From Lepidodermella squamata (Eukaryota; Gastrotricha), in assembly GCA_047495785.1 (NCBI GenBank), contig JBLDXI010000046.1, forward strand, positions 806,001-870,000: a DNA stretch of 64,000 nucleotides, read 5' to 3'. A program made the position numbers and the translations under genes. Shown here piece after piece: positions 11,398-23,000 of this stretch. The first letter of the stretch is position 1. Each line of letters starts with the position of its first letter. The notes below the pieces were generated by a model. That model was not told where the DNA came from, searched no databases, and worked only from the letters and a program-made list of their open reading frames with translations.

Positions 11398-14300
11398 ATG
11401 TTATTTTTTGCTCTAATTGCATTCGCATGTGCCGCCTCCTGTTCAGCAGATGAAGCAGCGGAGGAACCCGATATAAATGAGGTATGCTGATGACTTCGAA
11501 CTACGAATTTACTCTTTTCTTGTTTCCTTAAAAGATCAGGAACTTTATAAACCAAGCACGGCTGAAGGGATTAGCAAAATCCTATGCTGAGGTTTGTTCA
11601 CTTCGTATTCTCAAGTTGGCTGTTGCTTGACACCCCAATGCTATTTTCCAGAGCGATGTAGATGAAACTTCCCCGGAACTTATGACATCTGGCACTGTTA
11701 CAAAATGGACTCTACCCATACGCTTTTACCTCACGGCGAAATTGGGTACTTTTTTTGAAGCTTTTCCAGCATTTTCTGTAGTAGGCTATTTCATTGCGTA
11801 GAAAGGGACGCTGTTGCCAAGGCGAATGTACTTGCCGCTATCAAAATGTGGTCTGATCCGACTTGCGTCTCGTTCGAACAAGTGTTCACGCCTCCACTAA
11901 CGGGCAATGCGTTGACTTTCACTCGAGGCACAACGTAATACAGGAAATTTCATTAATCATATTTCGAAGGTTTTGATTTGTTCTTTTAGTGGTGAATGCT
12001 GGTCACAGATTGGCATGGTTGAAGATTACGCTCAAATGGTTCTTATCACAAATGAGTGTGCACATGTTAGCTAAACTCTGGACGATTAACGTATAAGAGA
12101 ACTACTGTTTTCCAACAGGATGTCGGACTTATAGCTCATGAGATTGGTCACGCTCTTGGCTTTGTAATTGCTCATACCTTCAGCTTACACGTTTCTAAAC
12201 TTTTCTCCCACAGCCTGACGAGCACCAGCGAGGCGACCGCGATAACTTCGTCAAGATCATCTCGGAAAGAATTATACCGTAACAGCGTACATGGTTAAAT
12301 TTATCATAAAATGTATTCAAATTTCAGAGGCCGCGCAGCCGCCAGTTTCGCCATCTCACCGGATGATAAGAGGAGCGATACAACTTACGACTTTGGCTCT
12401 GTGATGCATCCGCCCTTATCCTATCTGAGCGATGATGGTTCCCGTACTATCGAACCTATCGATAAGCACTACTTGGCCACTGTCACAGCTAATAAGACGC
12501 TGACCTACATCGACATTTACCGTGTACTTATGCTGTACTGTCCAAGTAAGCCAACTAACACTATATTCTAAGATAGGAGCAATAAGGGACATTTGAAGTT
12601 TAAACAACAAGAAAATGATGCATTAGGATGGGTTTCTTTAACAAAATTTCATAGCTACATTTAAGGTACCTGTTTAGCACGGGGGAACCCCCTTCCCAGC
12701 TTGCGAGCAGGTGGAGCAACGGAATAGCACAATTCGACCTTCAGATTATTGCAGGCAAGATCCAACCAGAGAATTGTTGTTTTTTTCCTAGACGCGTGTC
12801 AATCGAGCAGTGTGAAATGCGAGCTAGGTGTATTTGATCCTAAGAACTGCGACCGTTGTAGGTGCACTGAGGGCGCAACTGGCGTAACGTGTGAAGATGG
12901 GATATTTGATAGTCCTGCTGCTTGCGGTCCAACTTACATCACGGCTACCGGGTGCGAAACAAGTTACATCAATATTCCAGGCAACATTCCGGCTGGGACG
13001 ATTTGTTACTACTGGGCGTCAGTAACTAAAGTAAGGATAATATTTTTAGCCTACCAATAGTTTATCATGCCCTTATAACCATGATAAATTTTTCACCATT
13101 CGATAGATCTCGTGTCCGGTAAACTTTGCTGAAATTCTCGTTAGAATCGGAATTTTCGATTAGAATCGTTAGAATTCGGTGTTTTTGCCAAATCGCATGC
13201 AGCATTTTCACCACCAGTTTATCTGCTCGGATCCGATTCTAACGAGAATTACAGCTAAGTTAACCGCAGACCAGATCTATCGAATGGTGAAACCCGCTTC
13301 AAAAAAATCCTCATGGTTATTGTCCGCACTTTATTTCCAGCTATGATCTAAAGAACGCGTTCATCACAATCACTATTTTAGGTGGAAGGCGGCTTAGTGT
13401 TGAGCTTCGAATCGATTCCAATGCAAACCGAATCTGGAACTGATGAGGAATGCACCGGTGGTTCGTTCAATCATTTATTTGGCGTAATTTTTTACAGTCC
13501 GTTTTTTTAATTAAGATGAGTCATGTGACAATGGCGATTTCATCGAATTCCATTACAGCATAAGCCCGAAACTATTCACCACGGGCCCAAGGTAGGGCAA
13601 AGTTGATTTTTCGCATGAATTTTAACAAATCGCCGCAGAGCTTGCCGTTGCGGAGTAACAGCAGGCCGATTTTTCAAGGAAGATATTGGTGTCGCTCTGG
13701 TGAGGCTGGTTAAAAAAACCTCAGATACGTGGAAACCGTTCAGAATCGCCGTCTTTCCAACTTGTGGTGGTGTGAGTGCCAACGCGCTCAGCGAGGAGTG
13801 CTCCTTCGTCCCGAATAACTACGACTACATTGGCAAGAATAACCGCCTTCCTACCGGGGGCAAATGCGATTTATGGACCAATCAAAACTACTCACCGAAC
13901 GACTTCCCAGAAGCATCAATCGAGGCCGTCTCGAATTATTGCCGCAATCCTCGAGCAGAAAAGGCCGCGGCATTTTGTCCGCAATCAGGGACCCTAGATT
14001 CATGTCGAGATGTAGCCGTGTGCAGTAAGCTGGAATGATGCCATCTTTCAATACTACACGATGACTTTGTTTACATGTATAGCCGCTTACACTCGATGTG
14101 TTCCTGCTGACGACTCGATCGGGTACTGCGAGCTGCCAGGCCAATGCGCAATCAACGATCCGAAAGTTGAGGTAAAGAAATCCACCAGTCTCTGTGTAGC
14201 GAATTTAGAACCCAATGTTAACCCTTTCATGGCGGAATTAGTTATAAGCGGGAGAAACAATATTTGACAGCAATTCGAGATTTTGAAATCCGATTGTCGA

Positions 14301-15473
14301 ATTTCGAATCAAAATTTCAATCTCAGGTTGACTATTTTCAAATTGCTAGTATGTCCCGAACAAGAAAGATAACGCTGTCCTAATAGTCTCAAAACCTCGT
14401 AGCCAACATCGAAAAGCAATTTTCCTTAAATGGGCGAAAATTGAATTCGTCAAATTCAATTTTCTGCGAATTTTTAAAGTCGAAATTCCGAAATCGTCTT
14501 TCACGCCGTGAAAGGGTTAATAGCTTTTTGACAACGATGATATGCGGGGTGACTACAACTCCAGGGTGTCTAAAAGAAGGCATATCTCTCCGCACTGGAA
14601 ATTCGGTGAAAACGGATAAATAATCAATGTCTCGGCGGCTTGGTGATGGATGACCTGTTATGCGGGACTGTCACCAAACTGCACGAATTTTCACCTGTGA
14701 CCTAACGGTATACATTTCTAGCTAGATCTCATCACGCTGATGAACTTTTTCTTTGAGAGCGGCTTCGTAGCTATCACGGCTCTCGAGATAACCGCTCAGG
14801 TGTGACGCCAGGTTAGGTCACGTGACAAACTTGACACTGGAATTTCACCATAACTGTATATGATAAAATTATGGGGTTTTCGAATTTTCGCTCCCAAATG
14901 TTATCTCTATCGAAATAATGCGTGTCGATAGGGAAAGAAAAATAGACGATTTTTCTCGAAATTACCTATTTTTCTAATTGCTTAGCTGCAGCCGTTCGCT
15001 CCTACCCAAACCAGACTGATTTATCCGAGCCGCAATGACTGCTTCGCTGGTGTGAGTCATTTGACTTCGTTTTCACTCGAATTCTTGATGGCCTATTGTT
15101 TTAAGGGGGCTAAATGCTGCTACTCGAAATCAACTGGCGCATATGCTTACGGTGTTGTCGAGCGAGGCTGTGCCGATGGCTTCGCGACACTGATGACTTA
15201 CTCGAGCAATACTAATTTCTTCATCAACTACCAGTATGTCATCAGAACCTGCAAAGATGGGGTGCGATTTGAATCTATAGCAATTTCAAGCTATATGTAT
15301 TAAAATGTTGATAATAGGTGGCTTTGGAGCGTTGCCGCGATTCATCAAACAGCCTCAAAACATGCGCCCTAGAATCCCAGCCTTGTCCAGATGGCCTGGT
15401 GAAGCAGTCTAATAAAGTCATCTTTCCATCTTTTGCTACCTGCGTCGATCCCGCCATAGAGCACCCGAATTAA
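11398..15473 (+). CDS. Astacin-EGF-CUB-kringle metalloprotease-like secreted protein, gene A (16 exons)
   Basis: The exons are 11398-11481, 11535-11591, 11652-11745, 11802-11934, 11990-12065, 12119-12163, 12214-12278, 12328-12545, 12792-13030, 13382-13460, 13516-13591, 13639-14024, 14083-14171, 14986-15051, 15106-15261 and 15318-15473. They give an open frame of 672 residues. A signal peptide is followed by a short propeptide. An astacin domain follows, with HEIGHALGF at residues 155-163 joined to PDEHQRGDRD and SVMHPPLSYLS. The third zinc ligand is Asp (about residue 165) instead of His, and the Tyr after MH is Pro. Then come an EGF-like segment (about 258-295), CUB (about 296-415) and kringle (about 425-515, with YDYIG, CDLWTNQ and NYCRNP). 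Residues 518-672 form a Cys-rich tail (RCVPADDS, AKCCYS, TCKDG). The protein is secreted. Protease activity is likely but unproven with this site. Confidence 0.85.
13075..13320. mobile_element. Palindromic MITE-like insertion in intron 9 of astacin gene A
   Basis: The left arm (about 13075-13154) and right arm (about 13228-13320) are imperfect inverted repeats of each other, beginning ATAACCATGA and ending TCATGGTTAT. The shared words CACCATTCGATAGATCT and ATTCTCGTTAGAATCGG lie in opposite orientation. The equivalent intron of gene B is only 59 bases and lacks it. Confidence 0.75.
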
Positions 15474-16259
15474 ACCGAGCCGTGGGAAAGCTCGTGTGGT
15501 TGAGCCCATTTTCGGTGGCATGAACTAATTTTGGACAAAAGAATATTATATTATGCAAGCGTCTGTGTAATCAAATACGTCAAAAATCTATTATATTGCT
15601 GCTAAAATCGAACAATAAAATCGATATCAAATAAAAACCAGTGTTCAATTTCTCAAAATTTTGAAGTAAAATTTGAAACAAGAAAACTGGCGAATATATA
15701 TCATATGACCTGAAACAATAAGTGAAAACAATAGCTCACAAACGAATTCCTTTTTTCCTCGTCGGTATGTAATTTTTTTTTCTCGGTCAAGTCGTCGAAG
15801 AAACCCTTGACGCTCTCCCAAACATCGATAATTATATCGACTTGGCTAAGCCGTCAAGCTGAATGTGTGACCTATAAATTAAGCTTTAAGGCAAAAAATG
15901 CCCTGATGCTTGCCAGCAATTAGGTCAAATATTATGACTAATGCCCGCATTTGGCCCAGAAAACATGAACGGCTTTAGCAGCCAATTATCGGCCTCTTTA
16001 GAGTAATAAATAAATGTGATGGCAACATGGTGCAGTTGCTATTAAACCGGCCAGTTCAACAGGCGGACGAGGTTCGAGCCCCGTCAAAGTTGGCCATTTT
16101 TTTCAGTGGCCTCTTTGATCAGATATTACATACGAGGAAAAAAGAAATCAGCTTGTGAGCTGGTATGCGATTTCTTTCTGCAAAAAACTTATTGCTTATT
16201 ACCAAAAAAATTACGTCACGAGTATTTGCGCACTCCTTAAGAAATGCGCGTTAACCCTT
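15474..16259. other. Intergenic stretch private to duplication unit 1, with a tRNA-like segment
   Basis: Most of 15.6-16.2 kb has no counterpart in unit 2, so it was inserted here or lost there. A segment at about 16020-16096 contains a box-B-like GGTTCGAGCCC within a GACGAGG/CCCCGTC stem and ends in GCCA. It may be a tRNA-derived SINE head or a tRNA relic. No full cloverleaf could be drawn. Confidence 0.4.
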
Positions 16260-16870
16260 TCACGGCGGGAAGGACGATTTCGGAATTCGGAATAAATCGA
16301 CCTTCTTATTTAAGTGAACAAGTGAACACACAATCTTGTTGCGATTTGTCGAAAATACAGAACAGTTTTCACATGGTAAGCCGAGTTTGTAGTCGCCCAA
16401 AATCCGCCACGTTAATGTACACATTTTCGAAGAAGGCCTTGTTTTTTTCAAATGGAATACAGACTGGTAAACCGATTAGACATGAACAGTAAAAATTAGC
16501 GGCATAGTGAAATTTGATTTCCCAAGCTCGAAAAAATTGTCCTTGATATTGCCGCCATGCAGTATCCACATCAATTTCGCCCGAGACTTGGCCACATTTT
16601 AGTTTTAATTGATTTCGTTAACTTTTTGTTTTAAATTTCGCATTCACGCGGCAATACTTTGAGATAGCAGCCAGTCAAAAACCGAAGATTCGATTTTTGG
16701 CCATGGCAAGGTGAAGAGCCTTGCAAACGGTCCCCAAAATTTCGAAACGAAATGATATCGATCGGTTGGATAAAAAATAGTTCTTTTTCGCACGCTTGAT
16801 GATGTTTACCTGTTGTTTCCAGGCTAAAATAATATGCAATCTGCGACACGAGTAAAAAGAAGTAAACAAA
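16260..16870 (-). pseudogene. Decayed fucosyltransferase-like pseudogene, copy 1
   Basis: Scattered minus-strand pieces in different frames match the intact gene at 5.7-7.9 kb. RILGDYKL lies near 16400 and FGDRLQGS lies near 16720, where the intact gene has FGDRLRGS. Frameshifts and stops separate the pieces. The first exon and C-terminal part are absent. Confidence 0.65.
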
Positions 16871-16879
16871 CCGTGAGGC

Positions 16880-17650
16880 GCGTGAGGCTAATAATAATAT
16901 TAATAAAATCGATCGAGCGCAAAGTCTTCGCTTTTATACTATATTACCCGCTCGGACTTTACTTGGCTTTTATTAGGCCGCACTTTCCGCGCAAAAAAGC
17001 TTCTGAATTACAAGCATTTTTCTACAATTTTACAGAATTTTTCCAAAAAATTTTCCTGATTTTCAGCGAAAATTCAATTTTTATATAATATTCATCGTGC
17101 ATTTAACGGCATTCGTATATCATTATTTGTTGACCGCCGTGTACTTACCCTGTTAAACACTATTTGATGGTGCCAACACGTGTATATCAGCACGAAGAAG
17201 CATATACTATTACTACAACGAAGCTTTGTGTGCAATTATACAAGCTGGAATTTTTATAATAATGACGTTTCACAGTTTTGAAAAACCACTCGCGAGACTG
17301 TATTAGGCCTATATTTCAGCATATTAACAACGCTGAAAATTGCATTGTCATCATTGCCATCTTCCAGATCCGCTGGAATTATTGTTCTCAATATTTTTCC
17401 GGGTAATAACGGGGTTAAATTAGGAAATTATAGGTTAATAAAACGGTTTTTCCAGTCATTTTTGTGTTGATTATTTTATTTTATTTTGCGAAATATCGCC
17501 GGCAAATTATAGTGCTGAGTACTTCTTTTCGGTTCATTTATCAGTTGTATTAGGAATACTCATATAAACAGGATAGGATACGTACCGCATAGCCATATTT
17601 ATACATAGGAATCTTAAGACGAGCAAAAGCTATATATTAGGACTAAGGCT
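16880..17650. other. Noncoding end of duplication unit 1
   Basis: I see no gene. The sequence aligns by eye with 24850-25615 in unit 2, including a shared GTGCCAACACGTGTATATCA word and the terminal ACTAAGGCTGTATAT. Confidence 0.6.
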
Positions 17651-17844
17651 GTATATTTTTTAAATTTGAAAATTTATATAAAAATGACCTCGATTTGGAC
17701 ATCAATATTGTTGTCTCCCCGATCTTAAAAAATCGTCTTAAATTTAAATTTTTTTAAAATTTATCAAAATTAATTCAAAATCCGTCGAAATTAGAACGCG
17801 TTATTTTTAACAATTTCTAATTTCTAATTTTAAATAATTTCCAG

Positions 17845-18477
17845 GTCAAATGTTGCGACTATGCGTTTTCTTTCGATGTGGACGTCATTTTCGCCGGGCA
17901 AGTTGGCCCGGAAATTCTCGGCGAGCTCGTCGCTATTCAACACAACGGATTTGTCGAGAAGCATAACCGATCAACGTACCCTTACGAATCGAGCCTGACG
18001 TCATCTTGCGCCTACGTAGCGCCAGATGAGGGCTATGAGTATTTCACCGGGGCTGTTTACGGCGGCCGGTGGGACCACGTCGAGGCGCTGTGGCGGTGGA
18101 TGGCCAGGTGTTCGCATCGCGATTTGGACGAAGGCACGTGGCCGATTTGGCACGATGAGAGCTATCTGAATCGGTATTTGATCGACCATCCGCCGACGGT
18201 TATTCTCAGCCCATCCTACTACTGCGGCGAAAGTAATTACATCGAGCTTTTATTATCAGAAAAAGGGTTCCAAGTTGGTACTCCAACATTGAGGTTCCAG
18301 GGCAAACTTTTCCTAAAATAAGATTTTTTAGCTTCGGATCCTATACAATGGAAATATGTATATAGAATGTTGGACTTTATTTTTTTTGTCATTTTCGCAG
18401 ATAACTGTGTATGGCCTTACGACCGGAAAATAATTTGCCTGGACAAGGACTACGGAACGATACGAAATGACCCATGA
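17845..18477 (+). pseudogene. 5'-truncated GT6 copy (exons 2-3 only)
   Basis: The exons 17845-18232 and 18401-18477 have the same lengths (388 and 77 bases) and phases as exons 2-3 of the intact GT6 gene. All motifs are kept: FDVDVIF, YFTGAVYGG, WHDESYLNRYL and RNDP. Exon 1 with the membrane anchor and N-terminal part of the fold is missing, because the duplication breakpoint lies in intron 1. The frame is still open and splice sites are kept. The copy is therefore recent or under constraint, perhaps fused to an unseen upstream exon. Confidence 0.8.
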
Positions 18478-20050
18478 AAGAACAATCGTTGCTAACTATT
18501 TTTCATGGTTTCTCTTTGAGAGCACCTGTTTTGACTGCTTGATGTTAAAATAAATTAAAAAATAAAAGAAAAAATGGATTTTTTTCCTCATTCATAAAAG
18601 GGCGCCTCATTGATGCGAGCGATGTTTTTCCTCGAAATTAGTGGAAATAATGATTGAAATTCGCACCGTGATTTTTCACCAGTAAAGTTTTAACCTGATT
18701 TGAACCTTTGTTGGAAAAATCAGCGAATTCATGAACAAACACGAGGAAAAATAAAATCATAGAAAAATGATCGATTTCTTATAATTTCATTCATAATTAT
18801 AAAAGCGTATTTTTTCACCTCGAATTGTATCAAACTTCCATTTTTTAGCACGCGATCAGCCTTGAGCAGTATTTTTAACTTTCAATTTTAGCAGCATCAT
18901 GTCGTAGCGTTCGACATTTCATCCATAAGACGCGACACGACTATCAGCCGGTGATTTATGATATAAAATCTATTTTTGTACCTAACCTTTCTTCTTGCAC
19001 ACGCTGTTCTCGACTTGTGTATAGCTTCAAGAATCTTACCACGAAACTTGACCAAGGCCTCATATGTTCAATAATCTACCCCTTCATTTCCATCGCCCAA
19101 TTCGCCCAATCAATATTACTTACCCTACTTCAATCCTGCCCCCGATGCCATTTTTACCCCTGAACCCTGACCCTGAACTCCTTAACCTGAACCCTTTAAC
19201 CTGGACCCTTTTATCTGAACCCTATGAATCAGGAGTAAATTATGTTGTAGTAATTTCGTCTGAAACCGAATCAGACTGAACGGACTTGAAGAATTATCGG
19301 CTAACTTTTGACCCCATGAAATATTCCAGAAAAAACTAAGATCTTCTGCGATTGAATCATAACTTTAATCCTAGAGTTTTGGACCCCAAGATCGACCAGC
19401 CGAGCATCTAGCCTGGTCCAAAGTCCAGAAACTTTCATGCTCAAGGACTTAACTCTCTTAAACCATCATGTCAACAAGTAGCTGCCAGAAAAATAGGTCG
19501 CTGCCACGCGCCAACAAAACCGCCTCTTCGCGTGCGGTAAATAAGCCGTAAATAAGCTGGCACGTGCGATGAGCAAATCAAATTGGGTGCTCACTGAAAA
19601 TCTTCATTCACAACCTGGTCAAGTAACGATTAATATGTTCGCGAATCAATGTCAGGGTTCTAGCACAAAAATGTGATCGAGCTATTCAAAAGTCTGCATC
19701 ATTTATCACACGCGATGGTTTCAAGTTGAAAAAGTAGAGGCTATATCCAAGATTACCCGAACTTACCCACTAGCTCGAGGATTCCACTTCCCAATTTCAT
19801 AAGACTTGAGGAAAATACTAAAGACCACACCATAGAGAGCATTCCCTGTGGAGAAGACTTTCATCCATTGAAATGTGCAGCCTTAAAGCCCTGCTCTTCT
19901 GAATCCTTGTAATTGTAAGCGCAACGCCATTGGATGCAAATCGAAACGCAAGTCTTTAAAATTGTAGCTTTGACGCAATTGTCATCGTGCTCTAAACTTG
20001 GGACATCGTCATTGCCGAATGAAACATTTTTATGTTCTATTGCTGTAGTA
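18478..20050. other. Intergenic stretch between truncated GT6 and astacin gene B
   Basis: No gene is recognised. Around 19160-19235 there is a degenerate repeat of CTGAACCCT-like words. The segment at about 19705-19962 has no counterpart in unit 1, where the R2-like fragment sits instead. Confidence 0.5.
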
Positions 20051-23000
20051 ATGATATTCTTTGCTATAATTGCATTCACATGTGCTGCCTCCTGTTCAGC
20101 AGATGAAGCAGTGGAGGAACTCAATATTAATGAGGTATGTTGATGAATTTCAACTATGAGTTAAATTTAATCTTGTTTCCTTAAAAGATCAGGAACTTCA
20201 TAAACCAAGCACGGCTAAAGGGTTTAGCAAAATCTAATGCCGAAGTTTGTTCTCTGCGTTTTCTCAAGTTGGATTTTGCTTGACACCAGAATGCTATTTT
20301 CTAGAGCGATGTAGATGAAACGTCCCCGGAACTTATGACATCTGGCACTGTTACAAAATGGACTCTACCTATACGCTTTTACTTCACAGCGAAATTGGGC
20401 AATTTTTGAAGCTATTTCTGCATACTCAGTAATAGTAATTTGCGTTTGTAGAAGCAGATGCTGATGTCAAGGCGAATGTACTAGCCGCCATCAAAATGTG
20501 GTCTGATCCAACTTGCGTCTCGTTCGAACAAGTGTTTACGCCTCCCGAAACGGGCAATGCTTTGACTTTCACTCGAGGCACATCGTATGAAAGAAAAATG
20601 CATTAACCATAGCAGATTTCGAAGGTTTTTATGTCTGCTATATAGTGGCGAATGCTGGTCAAAGATTGGCATGGTTGAAGATTACGCTCAAATGGTTCTT
20701 ATCACAAATGCGTGTGCATATGTTAGCTAAACTCTGGGCCACTAACGTATGAGAGAACTACTGTTTTCTAACAGGATGTCGGACTTATAGCTCATGAGAT
20801 TGGTCATGCTCTCGGCTTTGTAATATCTTATACCTTCTGCTTGTACGCTTTTCAACTTTTCTTCCACAGCCTGACGAACACCGGCGAGGCGACCGCGATA
20901 ACTTTGTGAAGATCAACTGGGAAAACGTTCAACAGTATAACACCGTAAATGGTGCAATTTATAGGAAAATATATTATTCTCATTTCAGAAGCCGCGCTGC
21001 AAGTTTTGACATCTCGCCAGATGATAAGAGGAGCGATACAACTTACGACTTTGGCTCTATGATGCATCCGCCCTTATCCTATCTGAGCAGAGATGGTTCC
21101 CGTACTATCGAACCTATCGATAAGCACTACTTGTCCACTGTCACAGCTAATAAGACGCTGAGCTACATCGACGTTTACCGCGTGCTTTCGCTGTATTGTC
21201 CAAGTAAGCCAACTAATAACCTACTAACATTATATTACAAGATGCAGTACCGATGGGGGTAATAAAGGACATATGGAGCTAAAAACAAGTTGAAAATTGA
21301 AGGTTAGATTTCCAATGGGAGAAAGGTGAACCGATACCGCCGAGGCCAGTCTATGATGACCTCTATAAGTGGATAGCGCCTGAGAAAATTTAGGTAAGTG
21401 GTGGGGAAACCTTGGCTAAATGCGGTTGAAAGGACGGAAACAAAAAATGAATCATTTTCATGGTGGATTATGACTGTTTACAAGGCAGCGTTAGGAACAG
21501 GTCCGGTCGACCGTTCCCGGTCCGTTCCCGTTCTAGGTCCGGTATCGGTCTCAAAAACGCCATCGGTAGACTGGGAAAAGTTCAAGTTTAAACTTAGCAG
21601 GGTGGGCGTGGAAAAATGGAAAAATCAGATTTTGTTGTTTTCGTGATTTTCCTGACTGTCAGCATTAGTGCGGCAGTCAAAAGTATCGAATGCGGTTGGG
21701 CTGGTTCATGACCTCCTAACATTTTACTGAGTCTTAGAAGCCTCCCTACATCCCTACTAGAAGCCTTGATCATATTTTTAGGCGAGTTGGGAAATTTTAT
21801 GCGTTTGGTGTCATGTTTTCTCTATTTTCATGCGATTTAAAAATGGCAGTTCTAAAACCGGAGTTCCCGTCCCGGTCCAGTTTGACTTCCATCGTTCGCA
21901 GGTTAGGTATATATCGATCTGCAAAACCTTACCCGTTTCCAACACTGTTTCAAGGCTCCTTTTGAATATAAATCATCCTTGGATTAGAAGAAAAGTTATT
22001 GGATCTAAGGCACCTTTAAGGTAATGGGGTATCCCCTGCCTCTGAAAAGCCGAAACCAAGACTGAGGGGACCGACATTTTTAGGCCGAAAATAACTGTAA
22101 GTACCACCCAGCCGGAGGACCCTAATTTGCACGCTGCCGGTTACTGGGTTTTTAGCAGCAAGTAAATTGAAAGCTAGGATAGCTTCAAGATGGCCAAACT
22201 AGGAAATATTTTCTTAATATTAGTAGGATCCGGGTTTCAGATTGTTGCAAGCTAGACCCAACCAGAAAAGCACGCTTTGGTTTCCGCTGTTGATTTTTCT
22301 TATAGACGCGTGTCCATCGAGCGGCGTCAGATGCCAACTGGGCGTATTCGATCCCAAGAACTGCAGCCGTTGTAGGTGCGTCGAGGGCGCAATTGGCGCA
22401 GCGTGTGACGACGGAATATATGATAGTCCTGCTGCATGTGGTCAAACTTATATCCAGGCTAGCCCGTGCGAAACAAGTTACATCAATATCCCAGGCAATA
22501 TTCCGGCTGGGACAACTTGTTTCTACTGGGCTGTAAAGGTTGTTTTCGGGCAATGATCTCATGAATAAGTTCATCAATTCACCTCGCACTTTTACAGGGT
22601 GAGGACGGCGGCTTCGTGCTCGGCTTCGATTCGATCCCAATGCAACCCGAATCTGAAGCTGATCCGGGCTGCAGCGATGGTTCGTTCAGTCATTTATTTT
22701 AAAGAATTTCTGCAGCGCGGTTTTATGAATTTAGATGAATCATGTGACAATGGCGATTACATCGAATTCCAATACAGCGTAAGCCCGAGAATATTCACCA
22801 CTGGACCAAGGTAGGAAATACTCGATTCATCGATAAATTTGAAACCTTTGTCGCAGAGCTTGCCGTTGCGGAGTAACAGCGGGACGTTTTTTTAAGGAAG
22901 ATTATATAAATGTCGCTCTGGTGAGACTGGTTAAGAAAACCGCGGATACGTGGAAACCGTTCAGAATCGCCGTCTTCCCAACATGCGGTGGCGTGAGTGT

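Larger units (their letters stand above)
8665..17656. repeat. Tandem segmental duplication, unit 1
   Basis: This unit runs from GT6 intron 1 to an ACTAAGGCTGTATAT sequence at about 17645-17656, where sequence like GT6 intron 1 begins again. It contains GT6 exons 2-3, astacin gene A and a fucosyltransferase-like pseudogene. It is longer than unit 2 because of private insertions: an R2-like fragment, a palindromic element in gene A, and about 0.6 kb near 15.6-16.2 kb. Confidence 0.85.

Noticed and set aside
19130-19235. Telomere-like CTGAACCCT words
   Set aside because: The units are irregular and diverged, with no true telomeric hexamer array.
20906-21262. Read-through frame joining exons 7 and 8 of gene B without splicing
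   Set aside because: Splicing from 20934 to 20989 gives the residue count and junction found in paralogs; read-through adds 18 residues seen nowhere else. It remains possible as a retained intron.
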